This document shows, piece after piece, positions 46,739 through 54,501 of a DNA stretch of 64,000 nucleotides. A model generated the notes under the pieces. That model ran no database searches. It was not told the DNA's origin and worked only from the letters and a program-made list of their open reading frames with translations. This stretch comes from Fluviicola sp. (lineage in GTDB: Bacteria; Bacteroidota; Bacteroidia; Flavobacteriales_D; Crocinitomicaceae): contig NZ_JBCNJT010000003.1 in NCBI RefSeq assembly GCF_039596395.1, forward strand, positions 1 through 64,000, in the 5' to 3' direction. Within the stretch, counting starts at the first letter, position 1. Each line of letters begins with the position of its first letter. The position numbers and the translations under genes were made by a program.

Positions 46739-48028
46739 ATGAGTGAAAAACAGACCAAAGGCTTAATTTTTATTTTAATTACCATTTGTATCGATTGTAT
46801 CGGTTTGGGAATCATCATTCCTTCCCTTCCGAGTTTGATTGCTGATGCTACCCATTTAACAATCAAGGAATCATCCAAGTATTCCGGGATTGTATTGGCT
46901 ACTTATGCAGCGATGCAGTTCCTTTTTTCACCGTTGATCGGGAACCTGAGTGACCGCTACGGGCGCCGGCCGATCATTCTGATGTCCCTTTTAGGACTTG
47001 GATTGGATTATGTTTTCATGTTTTTCGCGCCGAATTTGGCGTGGCTGATCCTGGGGAGAGCTGTTTCGGGAATGTTCGGGGCAAGTTTTACCACTGCTGC
47101 GGCATACATTGCGGATATTTCGACCGATAAGAATCGGGCTCAGAATTTCGGGTTGATCGGTGCGGCATTTGGTGTCGGCTTTATCATCGGGCCGGCAATC
47201 GGAGGAATTGCTGCTGGATTCGGATTGCGTGTTCCTTTCATGGTTGCAGCGTGTTTATCCTTATTAAACTTCCTTTACGGATTGCTCTTTTTGAAAGAAT
47301 CTTTGCCGGTATCCGAACGCAGGGCATTTGAATGGAAACGTGCTAATCCGATCGGGGCGATTAAACAGATCGTTCATTTTCCGAAATACAGAGGATTGTT
47401 TGTAGTCACATTTATCGTTTTGTTGTCCAACATGGCCATTCATTCGGTGTGGAATTACTACACCATGGCGCGCTACGGATGGGACGAGCAGGCAGTTGGA
47501 ATTTCACTGGCTGTAGTCGGTGTTTGTTTCGGATTGGTCCAGGGAGCATTGTCCGGGCCGATTGTGAAGAAGTTGGGCGAAAAAGGAGCGGCCACACTCG
47601 GTTTGGTCATTCTAAGCGTGGTCACGGTCGGAATCGGTTTGATCCCTTACGGATGGATGATGTACATCATTATTTTACCTTACGCATTTTCGGGAATTGT
47701 AGATCCGAGTGTGCGGTCACTGGTTTCAAGCCAGGTGAAAAATAATGAGCAGGGAGAATTACAAGGCATCTTCACTTCATTGATGAGTCTGGCAGAAATG
47801 ACCGGCCCGATATTTATGATGTGGATTTTCTATAAATCGGTTCCACTGGCTGAGAAGAATCCGGTTTTTTACGGATCACCGTTTTTTGTTGCCGCTGCTC
47901 TGGCAGTTATAGCACTGATTTTATTGCGTTACGTGTTCAGTAAGATTGCATTTAAAGCCAATGCTGAATTGTTGGATGAGGAAATCGATGAGGAAACGAT
48001 CGAAAATGAAAAAAGCCCCGCTAGCTAG
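46739..48028 (+). CDS. MFS transporter of the TCR/Tet drug-efflux family
   Basis: The 429-residue protein has 12 predicted membrane helices. The TetA-type motifs are present: CIDCIGLGIIIPSLPSLI in helix 1, motif A GNLSDRYGRRPIILMSL and motif C GAAFGVGFIIGPAIGG. The C-terminal tail is acidic (LLDEEIDEETIENE). It is likely a proton-driven exporter of drugs or metabolites; calling it tetracycline resistance is not justified. The stop lies within the stem of the terminator that follows. Confidence 0.88.
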   Translation: MSEKQTKGLIFILITICIDCIGLGIIIPSLPSLIADATHLTIKESSKYSGIVLATYAAMQFLFSPLIGNLSDRYGRRPIILMSLLGLGLDYVFMFFAPNLAWLILGRAVSGMFGASFTTAAAYIADISTDKNRAQNFGLIGAAFGVGFIIGPAIGGIAAGFGLRVPFMVAACLSLLNFLYGLLFLKESLPVSERRAFEWKRANPIGAIKQIVHFPKYRGLFVVTFIVLLSNMAIHSVWNYYTMARYGWDEQAVGISLAVVGVCFGLVQGALSGPIVKKLGEKGAATLGLVILSVVTVGIGLIPYGWMMYIIILPYAFSGIVDPSVRSLVSSQVKNNEQGELQGIFTSLMSLAEMTGPIFMMWIFYKSVPLAEKNPVFYGSPFFVAAALAVIALILLRYVFSKIAFKANAELLDEEIDEETIENEKSPAS

Positions 48029-48042
48029 ATAGCGGGGTTTTC
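48010..48042 (+). terminator. Terminator overlapping the end of the MFS gene
   Basis: An 11-12-bp stem (AAAAGCCCCGCT / AGCGGGGTTTT) surrounds the TAG stop codon of the gene and ends in T residues. Confidence 0.87.
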
Positions 48043-48461
48043 TCTTTAATTTACTCAGCTATCAAAGCTGACTTTCTCCGGATTGCTTTCGTCCCTTTGC
48101 TTTGTTTAAATGCTGAAACATTTTAACTTATATTACCTAACCGTACTCTATATCTCCATGTGCTCTCCTGAGTGGAATCAGGAGTAAGGAACGAGCAGCG
48201 ACCCGAAGAAATATCTGGAGTTATTTTTTACCGAAAATTGCAAAAAGATCGATAATGCTTATTTGATGTGAAAACCATTGAATCATATCCTTTGTGTTTA
48301 ATTGTTTCACCAAAAATCAGCGTTTTCAGTTGGTTTTTTGTTGTCTGTTTTTACCCGAATTTGTAAGCGGTTCAGAATGAATGACAAGTGGTCATATAAA
48401 ATGACTACGGTCTATTAATTGATGTATCAATCATTACCTTTGTTTAGGTAATCCATTGGCT
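48043..48461. other. Non-coding region of about 420 bases with a structured element and an operator-like repeat
   Basis: No gene is seen. At 48151-48220 nested pairs can form: CTCCA with TGGAG outside, TGCTC with GAGCA next, and CTCCTGA with TCAGGAG closing a six-base loop. The 3' part (GAGCAGCGACCCGAAGAAAT) resembles dispersed flavobacterial repeats, but I cannot confirm that. Near the right end, ATTACC (48433-48438) and GGTAAT (48447-48452) flank the promoter box and start of the AraC-type gene. Confidence 0.45.
48435..48442 (+). promoter_or_regulatory. Promoter -7 box of the AraC/MarR-type regulator pair
   Basis: TACCTTTG matches TAnnTTTG, 19 bases before ATG 48462. It is embedded in the inverted repeat ATTACC-n8-GGTAAT, a plausible autoregulatory operator. 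Confidence 0.65.
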
Positions 48462-48803
48462 ATGAATAAGATTTTGCATCCGGAAGACAGTAAGGCGATC
48501 GATAAATTGATTACTTACATGAATGAACATCCGCAGGAGAACTTCGATGTGGCGAAGCATGCACGGATGATCGGCTTTTCAGTATCAAAATTGAACAAAA
48601 GTTTCAAGGCATACATGGGAATCGGGCCTGCAAGCTATTTCCGCACAATTAAAATGGAGAAAGCCAGGGAGTTGCATATGCAGGATCGGTACACCTGGAC
48701 GGAAATCAGTTCCATTTTCGGATATGCAGATTTGGCTTCTTTCAGCAAGGCTTTTAAAAGAATTCACGGATTTTGTCCACGGAATGCAACTTACAGTGAG
48801 TAA
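48462..48803 (+). CDS. Stand-alone AraC-type DNA-binding domain protein
   Basis: The 113-residue protein consists only of an AraC/XylS double helix-turn-helix: FDVAKHARMIGFSVSKLNKS in the first half and TWTEISSIFGYADLASFSKA in the second, followed by GFCPRNATY. There is no ligand-binding domain, so it may work with a partner or respond by dose. ATG at 48462 is preferred to TTG two codons upstream. The MarR-type gene follows 31 bases later and is probably co-transcribed. Confidence 0.82.
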   Translation: MNKILHPEDSKAIDKLITYMNEHPQENFDVAKHARMIGFSVSKLNKSFKAYMGIGPASYFRTIKMEKARELHMQDRYTWTEISSIFGYADLASFSKAFKRIHGFCPRNATYSE

Positions 48804-48834
48804 TTGACGTTATATCAATAACTCAATTTATCTT

Positions 48835-49290
48835 ATGTACTACAACAATTTTATTCAAGTGGAAAAACTAGAATCGATAATCTTTTACAAGATCGACAGG
48901 GCGATCCGTACTTATCGCCAATTTGCGCAGGCTCGTTTGAGATCTTTGGGACATCAAATCACCATTGACCAATGGCTGGTAATTCGATGTTTGATTGAAA
49001 ATCCCGGGATTCAGCAAAATGAGATTTCGGAATTGGTTTTTAAGGATGCAGCGTCTGTCAACCGAATGATTAACCTGTTGGTGGAATCAAAGTACCTGAA
49101 ACGCAAGATCAATAAATCTGATCGACGCAAAATGGATATTTTGGTAACCCAAAAAGCGCTGGACGCTATGGAGGCGATGGACGAGGTAATTCCGAGCAAC
49201 CGTGCTACGGCATTGAGCGGATTAACTCAGGAAGAAATGCAAATTACTACGAAGGTTATGACCCAGATTGCAAGCAATTGCAAAAAATAG
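48835..49290 (+). CDS. MarR-family transcriptional regulator
   Basis: The 151-residue protein has the MarR winged-helix fold: ITIDQWLVIRCLIENPGIQQ, NEISELVFKDAASVNRMINL and the wing YLKRKINKSDRRKMDILVTQ. Dimerisation helices flank the DNA-binding part. MarR proteins usually sense phenolics, oxidants or drugs and control efflux pumps. The MFS exporter upstream is a possible target, though a terminator and 430 bases lie between. A terminator follows. Confidence 0.88.
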   Translation: MYYNNFIQVEKLESIIFYKIDRAIRTYRQFAQARLRSLGHQITIDQWLVIRCLIENPGIQQNEISELVFKDAASVNRMINLLVESKYLKRKINKSDRRKMDILVTQKALDAMEAMDEVIPSNRATALSGLTQEEMQITTKVMTQIASNCKK

Positions 49291-49310
49291 GTGCCCTTCT
49301 TATTAGTTTG

Positions 49311-49350
49311 AATCCCGGCAATCATTAACTGATGTCGGGATTTTTCTTTT
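49311..49350 (+). terminator. Terminator after the MarR gene
   Basis: A stem AATCCCG / CGGGATT with extra inner pairs is followed by TTTTTCTTTTT. It lies 20 bases after the MarR stop and next to the convergent gene at 49358. Confidence 0.83.
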
Positions 49351-49357
49351 TAAGGAG

Positions 49358-51841
49358 TCAGTGTTTGATGAATTTCAGCGTTTTGCAAACCGCACCGTCC
49401 ATAAACCCGCTGATGAAATAAAGCCCGTTCTGAAGATGTCCGATCGAAACCTCCGGGTTCCAGTTCTCGGCTTGTTCCATGATTTTATCCAGTACAAGAC
49501 TTCCTTTCATATCCGCAATACGGATCCTCACAATCCCGCAATCTTCACAGGCAATGTGAATCAGGTCCTGCGCCGGATTCGGGAATAGCGCAAAATTACA
49601 ATTGAAAGATCCTACCGGCTTCGCAGCAATTGACGGAACGTAGGAAACCCATGGCCGCGCTTGTTTAATCACCAATTGATTCGTGCTGTCGATCTTGTAT
49701 TCGATGTCCATGGCAAAAGTAGAATTGCCAACCGCATTGTACAAAAGGGCAAACCGGTCGTGGATCACGCTCAAATACTGACGAAGTAAATCCAATTGCA
49801 CATCGTTCATTAACAAAGTGTCCACATCCAGCAAACTGGAATATTGAATCACGGAATAATTGTCGTTCCCGTCCGGATAGCGCTTCAGCAATAGTTCCTC
49901 CGGGTACGTATTTTCCGGGTTCGTAATTAATTCTTCTCCTAATTGCGAATTCAGGTAAAAAGTGTTTTCTGTGTTGTATACCGGATCGGCACTTACGCCA
50001 ACTCCGTTTACTTGCTCATCATCAAAATTAGGATGACACAATACGCCCATGGAAGCTTTGAAATGGTTCACACGGTAAAATTCCCGTTCTTCAAAAGCGC
50101 GAAGGTTCCACAGGCTGGCATACACTTCCTTGATCGTTTTTGAAATGTGTCCTTCGTCCGGATGATGGGTTTTGGAATCGTACAAGCCGGCACCGCTGAA
50201 TCCGGGAAGGTCTTCATTGTTGGTACTGGAACGGCTGCGTATAGAAGTTCCGGAAGGAAAAGAGTTTTGCATGATTGTCAGACTGTCCATCATCCAGGCC
50301 GGCATGTTTGCGTCCTCGATCGCATCACGTAAGGTTTCTAAACGTGTGTCACGGACATTCCGGTCTGCCATAAAGGAAGAATCCTGCATCATGGAGGTGA
50401 TCTCGTCGAAGAAACCATTGTATTTCATGAATTCCTGGTAAAAATAGAACGGTACTCCAAAACCGTCCGGAATTGTTCCCTCCGGGAAACCAAAGGTTCT
50501 CATGGTAGCAACATTGGCCACTTTCGCACCGAATCCGTCATACATTCCAAAGGAAATAGCATCCAGCGGAAGAATGGATTTGTAAGACAGGTTCAACGGA
50601 GGAGTTTGTTCGTTGGCCGGACGTTTGCTTTCGAACCAGGCATTGACTTCTTCCAAAGTAGCTTCGCGGAGTTCATACGAACTTTGATTAGTCTTGAAAT
50701 AGATGTAATGCCCCAGGAGATTTGAAATACTGTCATTCAATAATGGATCCCGGATAAAAGCATTCGGAACGTTGTCGTGAATAGCCCGCAGATTTACATG
50801 AGAAAGCGGTGTTTGTATCACCGAAGAAATGATTCCGCCGACACGTGGCAGCGAATTGGGAAGTGCTTCGTACAGCACAATATCCCTGGAATCCGGAACT
50901 TCTCCCGGCGCCATCAACCGGAAAAATCCGTAGCCCTCAGCCTGGTGCAGTCCCCAGTAATTGATCCCGGCATATACATCGGATTCAAATAAAACCGGCA
51001 CCCGCGAATTTTGATACAAAGCACTGTTGTCCTGGTAATCCTGTTCGTTATTCTCCGTAATAAAATAAGACAGGTTATTGCTTAGGTAAGGCATGTTTGC
51101 GGCAAGCAGTTCCTGGGTTCGCTGCACAACGGCAAACGGTTTTGCTTCGTTGTTCGTGAAATTGAAAGCATAAGTGCCCAAAGTTCCGTTTGAGGAAAGA
51201 ATATGTGGATTGTAAATCAATTGTCCTTTTACCAGAGTCGGGGAGAGGTGATTGATTCCCAGGTAAGCGGCAAAATCGGCATGCAGGTCGTAATTATTGC
51301 TATTGATGAAATAAATCTTCGGCTGAGTAGTATAAAAATCGAGAATGATGAACTTGGTGTATTCCACATCATTCAGGTATTCGACCCAGGGAGTTCCGTT
51401 TTCTTCCGTGGATACCGTATGAAAAGCAGCAATCGTATTGAGGGTTACTAATGCATGTTCGGAAGAAAGTGTGGGCGCAGCATTCAACGGACCTTTTGAA
51501 GGCATAGCGTTAAATTCTTCCAGATCGTTCGTTCCGTCCTGGTCCGAATCCATCGGATTGCTTTGGTCGTATTCCAATACCTGGTAATGATTGAGCGGAT
51601 AAGCCCTCAAAGGTTCTGTAATAATCGTTGTACCGGTTTGACCCAAAGTCATGGAAGTCGCCAGGGCAAATGCCGAATCCGGATGATGTTTTACCTGCAG
51701 CAGGTAGTACTTTCCGCTTGTTGAATTCACTTCCAGACGGACCTGTCCTTTTACATCCACAGTGTAGCTCTGAATAGGAACCTGTTGTCCAAAAGCGATT
51801 TGAACAAGTAAGAGAAAAAACAGGATGGTAACTAATTTCAT
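49358..51841 (-). CDS. Surface-exported dikinase-like protein: phosphohistidine motif, PPDK-type ATP-grasp and T9SS sorting domain
   Basis: The 827-residue protein has a signal peptide (MKLVTILFFLLLVQIAFGQ) and a Ca-binding-like loop (DSDQDGTNDLEEF, 98-110). A swivelling phosphohistidine motif TPLSHVNLRA has His348. A PEP/pyruvate-binding ATP-grasp domain starts at about 430: Lys440 in GAKVANVATM, Arg535/537 in SIRSRSSTNNEDLPG, Glu713 in DIEYKID and Gln/Arg in VIKQARPW. Residues 751-827 (LFPNPAQD ... LQNGLYFISG) are a type A T9SS sorting domain. Having His before ATP-grasp is the order of glucan water dikinases, not of PEP synthase. ATP use outside the cell is hard to explain, so the role is unknown. 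Confidence 0.82.
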   Translation of the reverse strand: MKLVTILFFLLLVQIAFGQQVPIQSYTVDVKGQVRLEVNSTSGKYYLLQVKHHPDSAFALATSMTLGQTGTTIITEPLRAYPLNHYQVLEYDQSNPMDSDQDGTNDLEEFNAMPSKGPLNAAPTLSSEHALVTLNTIAAFHTVSTEENGTPWVEYLNDVEYTKFIILDFYTTQPKIYFINSNNYDLHADFAAYLGINHLSPTLVKGQLIYNPHILSSNGTLGTYAFNFTNNEAKPFAVVQRTQELLAANMPYLSNNLSYFITENNEQDYQDNSALYQNSRVPVLFESDVYAGINYWGLHQAEGYGFFRLMAPGEVPDSRDIVLYEALPNSLPRVGGIISSVIQTPLSHVNLRAIHDNVPNAFIRDPLLNDSISNLLGHYIYFKTNQSSYELREATLEEVNAWFESKRPANEQTPPLNLSYKSILPLDAISFGMYDGFGAKVANVATMRTFGFPEGTIPDGFGVPFYFYQEFMKYNGFFDEITSMMQDSSFMADRNVRDTRLETLRDAIEDANMPAWMMDSLTIMQNSFPSGTSIRSRSSTNNEDLPGFSGAGLYDSKTHHPDEGHISKTIKEVYASLWNLRAFEEREFYRVNHFKASMGVLCHPNFDDEQVNGVGVSADPVYNTENTFYLNSQLGEELITNPENTYPEELLLKRYPDGNDNYSVIQYSSLLDVDTLLMNDVQLDLLRQYLSVIHDRFALLYNAVGNSTFAMDIEYKIDSTNQLVIKQARPWVSYVPSIAAKPVGSFNCNFALFPNPAQDLIHIACEDCGIVRIRIADMKGSLVLDKIMEQAENWNPEVSIGHLQNGLYFISGFMDGAVCKTLKFIKH

Positions 51842-51913
51842 ACGTGTGATTTAAAGGTTCTCTGGTTGAAGACGAATGAATTGGGTGATAAGTTGGAGGC
51901 AAGGTACGAAAAC

Positions 51914-51937
51914 AGAATGAGAATGAGAATGAGAATG
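51914..51937. repeat. Short tandem repeat (GAATGA) x4
   Basis: Four exact copies of GAATGA lie in the gap between the dikinase-like gene start and the doxX stop. They could vary by slippage; nothing shows a function. Confidence 0.8.
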
Positions 51938-51952
51938 AAATCTAAACTCATT

Positions 51953-52372
51953 TCACGTTCTCGTTTTCATTTTTGCTCTGAATACTCCGGTTGACCAAAG
52001 CGCCCATAAAATCAGTACGGGCTGGAAGAATAAGCGAATCAACCGTTTTAGGTCGGTATCCAACCCAAATGCGTCAATTCCATTCGTGTATTGCGATATG
52101 TTCCCGGGAAAGACCAGCACGTAGAAAATAGCTAAAACGATCCCAACCTTTATTTTTTGTTTGACCCAGAATATCATCGCTAATCCCAAAATAATTTCAA
52201 CGACTCCGGAAGCAACGACCACAAAATCTATAAAATGCGGATTATCGGGAAGCCAACTCGGAACCTGGGCCTGGAATTCCGTCCGTTGAAAGGTTAAATG
52301 ACCAATACCTGCCAATAGCATAAACGCTCCAAGCAAGATCCTCATAACATTTTGAAAGTTGGATGTTTTCAT
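51953..52372 (-). CDS. DoxX-family membrane protein
   Basis: The 139-residue protein has four hydrophobic helices with DoxX family features: ILLGAFMLLAGIGHLTF, PHFIDFVVVASGVVEIILGL and LFFQPVLILWALWSTGV. DoxX-like proteins are small inner-membrane proteins, some tied to quinone or redox stress pathways. The precise role is unknown. ATG at 52372 (MKTSNF) is preferred over one six codons earlier. It is a single gene. Confidence 0.83.
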   Translation of the reverse strand: MKTSNFQNVMRILLGAFMLLAGIGHLTFQRTEFQAQVPSWLPDNPHFIDFVVVASGVVEIILGLAMIFWVKQKIKVGIVLAIFYVLVFPGNISQYTNGIDAFGLDTDLKRLIRLFFQPVLILWALWSTGVFRAKMKTRT

Positions 52373-52580
52373 AGTGATTATTCGTATCAACTAGTTTGTA
52401 TGAAATCAAGTTACCTTTTTTTATCGGGATTCCCCAAAAAAAATCTGAAAGAGAAGAAGTCGATTAATTATCCGTCCAAAGTTCAATCAGGGTTTTGAAG
52501 CGGGATTCCACCATCTTCTCACACGCTGCAAAAAGAAAAAAACAGAAAGAGTTTGCGTTTACATTGAAAAAAAAATCTAG

Positions 52581-52892
52581 TTAATCTTCTTCAAAAATGA
52601 AAGCTACCTTTTCGGCATACCCTAAAGTATATAACGTTGATCTAAGCATTAATTTGATCGCTTTTTTTCCGGCAGTGGTTTTAAAATATTTTTCTCTGTT
52701 TCTTGCATCTTTCTCGAAGAGATAGAATTCACAAAAGATCAGTTTCAATGGTCTTCTATTTGAAGTACTTTTTACGTTTCCATAATTGTGACTTTTTAAT
52801 CGGTTCTCCAGGTTAGATGAGTATCCAATATATAGCATTGCGTCTTTTTCGCTAAACAAAACATAAGTACAAAAAGGAAGTGGTTGTGTCAT
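52581..52892 (-). CDS. GIY-YIG nuclease-domain protein (YhbQ/UPF0213-like)
   Basis: The 103-residue protein is essentially one GIY-YIG domain: TYVLFSEKDAMLYIGYSSNL carries the two signature strands, NLENRLKSHNYGNVKS the catalytic Arg region, and FEKDARNREKYFKT the conserved Glu. Such single-domain proteins are common in Bacteroidota as accessory genes and their targets are unknown. The 190 bases on its 3' side before doxX show nothing clear. Confidence 0.85.
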   Translation of the reverse strand: MTQPLPFCTYVLFSEKDAMLYIGYSSNLENRLKSHNYGNVKSTSNRRPLKLIFCEFYLFEKDARNREKYFKTTAGKKAIKLMLRSTLYTLGYAEKVAFIFEED

Positions 52893-53006
52893 ACTTTAAG
52901 ATAATTAAAATTACTTAACCATTTTAAAATGACAGAAGAATTATTTGTGTGATTTCCGCAGTAGATGTCGTTCCGCCATCACTACGGACCCACCTACCAC
53001 AAAGTG

Positions 53007-53041
53007 AAAAGGTCATTCCTAATAAGGGAATGACCTTTTTC
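53007..53041 (-). terminator. Terminator of the tRNA-Val transcript
   Basis: A 13-14-bp stem (AAAAGGTCATTCC against GGAATGACCTTTT) closes a short loop. Flanking sequence (CCCACCTACCAC on one side, GTGGTGGTGGG at the tRNA 3' end on the other) can extend the pairing into the tRNA 3' end. Confidence 0.85.
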
Positions 53042-53052
53042 TACTTTCGTGG

Positions 53053-53130
53053 TGGTGGGAGATGAGGGATTCGAACCCCCGACCCCCTGCTTGTAAGGCA
53101 GGTGCTCTGAACCAACTGAGCTAATCTCCC
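53053..53130 (-). tRNA. tRNA-Val (anticodon TAC)
   Basis: On the minus strand the cloverleaf is complete: acceptor GGGAGAT/ATCTCCC, D arm GCTCAGTTGGTTCAGAGC, anticodon arm CCTGC-CTTACAA-GCAGG, T arm with GTTCGAAT and an encoded 3' CCA. The anticodon TAC reads valine GUA/GUG codons. The 78-base length includes CCA. Confidence 0.97.
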
Positions 53131-53136
53131 AATTTT

Positions 53137-53190
53137 GGGATTTTGATTCCCGACCCTTCCGATTTTAATCGGAATGCTCTGAACCAATTT
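53137..53190 (-). pseudogene. Degenerate tRNA fragment upstream of tRNA-Val
   Basis: On the minus strand the 3' half of a D arm identical to that of the tRNA-Val (TTGGTTCAGAGC) is followed by a stem TTCCG/CGGAA with an eight-base loop, the variable GGGTC, and a weak T arm (GGGA-n7-TCCC). The acceptor stem and 5' D half are lost. It lies in the same predicted precursor, seven bases before the real tRNA. It looks like a decayed tandem tRNA copy. Confidence 0.6.
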
Positions 53191-53238
53191 TCCTGTTTTT
53201 TGCTTTTCCGGTTAACCGTTGTTTCCCGATTGCGAGTG

Positions 53239-53246
53239 CAAATATA
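53239..53246 (-). promoter_or_regulatory. tRNA-Val promoter -7 box
   Basis: TATATTTG on the minus strand is a perfect TAnnTTTG box, located between the folC stop and the degenerate tRNA. It predicts a precursor with about 100 bases of 5' leader containing the tRNA-like remnant. Confidence 0.6.
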
Positions 53247-53251
53247 AGGCA

Positions 53252-54496
53252 TTATTTCGTTTCGGCAAGCCCTTTTTGAAAAAAAACTTCAAAAAAATCG
53301 TGGACCAAAAAGAAAGAACCGAAAATTAAAATCGTATCCGCTTTGTTTGCAGATTCTTGCGCTTGTTTGAATGCTGTTAACGGAGAATTAAAAAAAAGTT
53401 TTTTTTCTATTCTCGAATCCACTTTTTCTTTCAAATCTTCGATCCGGATGCTTCTTGGATTGGAAAAAGGAGTGAAGTAAAAATGGGCGTTTTCCGGAAA
53501 TTCCTTTAAAATGGCATCCAAATCCTTGTCGGAACTGGTGCCGTAGATGCAATGAAGTGCTCCTTTATTAATCTCCTGAATGGAATTGAACAAGGCATGG
53601 ATCCCTTCGGCATTGTGTGCGCAGTCAACGATCGTTAACGGTTCCTGTGCGATTACTTCCATACGACCGAAGAAACCGGTATTTTTTTTCAGGTTCTGAA
53701 TTCCTTTTTCACGTGTGGATTGATCAACCGTAAAACCAAGTGTTTCCAGGTAATCACAAACTGCCGATACGATCCCGTAATTTCCGACCTGATAACCGAT
53801 GATTTCTTTCGGTAATGAAATGTTCGGTTCGGGAAGAATGATCTGCGATTCCATTTCTTTTGCCTTCGTTTCAAAAACAGGGAAAGTTTCGGAATCTTTT
53901 TCTCCCAATACGACCGGAGTTTGCTTTTTGATAATCCCGGCTTTTTCGTACGCTATTTTTGCGCGCGTATCACCCAATATGTTGACATGGTCGAGCCCGA
54001 TGTTCGTAATCACGGAAATAAGCGGCTGAATGATGTTTGTGGCGTCTAATCTTCCGCCCAGACCAACTTCTGCAATGACTATCGAACAATTATTCTGACG
54101 AAAAAAGGCAAGCGCCATCATCCAGGTAATCTCAAAGAAGGAAGGTTGAATATTCCAGGAGTGATTTCTTACTTTTTCGCAAAATTCAATCACAAATTGT
54201 TCGTCTACCGGTTTGCCATTGATGCGGATCCGTTCCGTAAAGTCAAACAAGTGAGGAGAAGTGAACAGGCCGGTTTTTTCTCCGCTTTCCGTCAGGATGG
54301 ATGCCAGCATATTCGATACGGAACCTTTTCCGTTTGTTCCGCCGACATGAATGAAGCGCATTTCTTTTTCAGGATTTCCGAAAAAAGCACTCAATTCTTC
54401 GATGTTTTTTAATCCGGGATTATAGGCTTGTGCTCCCAAATTGTGATAAGCCGGGAATTGTTGAAACAACCAGTCGATGGTTTCAGTATAGTTCAT
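53252..54496 (-). CDS. folC: Folylpolyglutamate synthase / dihydrofolate synthase
   Basis: The 414-residue Mur-ligase-family enzyme adds glutamate to dihydropteroate and folates. It has the P-loop in HVGGTNGKGSVSNMLASIL, the omega-loop region LFTSPHLFDFTERIRING, EVGLGGRLDATNII and NIGLDHVNILGDT, and the C-terminal domain with DCAHNAEGIHAL. It is the last gene of the exbB-tonB operon, five bases after the TonB gene stop, an unexpected metabolic passenger. Confidence 0.93.
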   Translation of the reverse strand: MNYTETIDWLFQQFPAYHNLGAQAYNPGLKNIEELSAFFGNPEKEMRFIHVGGTNGKGSVSNMLASILTESGEKTGLFTSPHLFDFTERIRINGKPVDEQFVIEFCEKVRNHSWNIQPSFFEITWMMALAFFRQNNCSIVIAEVGLGGRLDATNIIQPLISVITNIGLDHVNILGDTRAKIAYEKAGIIKKQTPVVLGEKDSETFPVFETKAKEMESQIILPEPNISLPKEIIGYQVGNYGIVSAVCDYLETLGFTVDQSTREKGIQNLKKNTGFFGRMEVIAQEPLTIVDCAHNAEGIHALFNSIQEINKGALHCIYGTSSDKDLDAILKEFPENAHFYFTPFSNPRSIRIEDLKEKVDSRIEKKLFFNSPLTAFKQAQESANKADTILIFGSFFLVHDFFEVFFQKGLAETK

Positions 54497-54501
54497 TTTA
54501 A

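Noticed and set aside
46739-48028. Naming the MFS gene tetA
   Set aside because: The TCR/Tet family is broad, and nothing in the sequence fixes tetracycline as substrate.
51914-51937. The (GAATGA)x4 repeat as a phase-variation switch
   Set aside because: It lies upstream of a gene at a distance and has no promoter elements around it. Four copies are too few to argue for regulated slippage.
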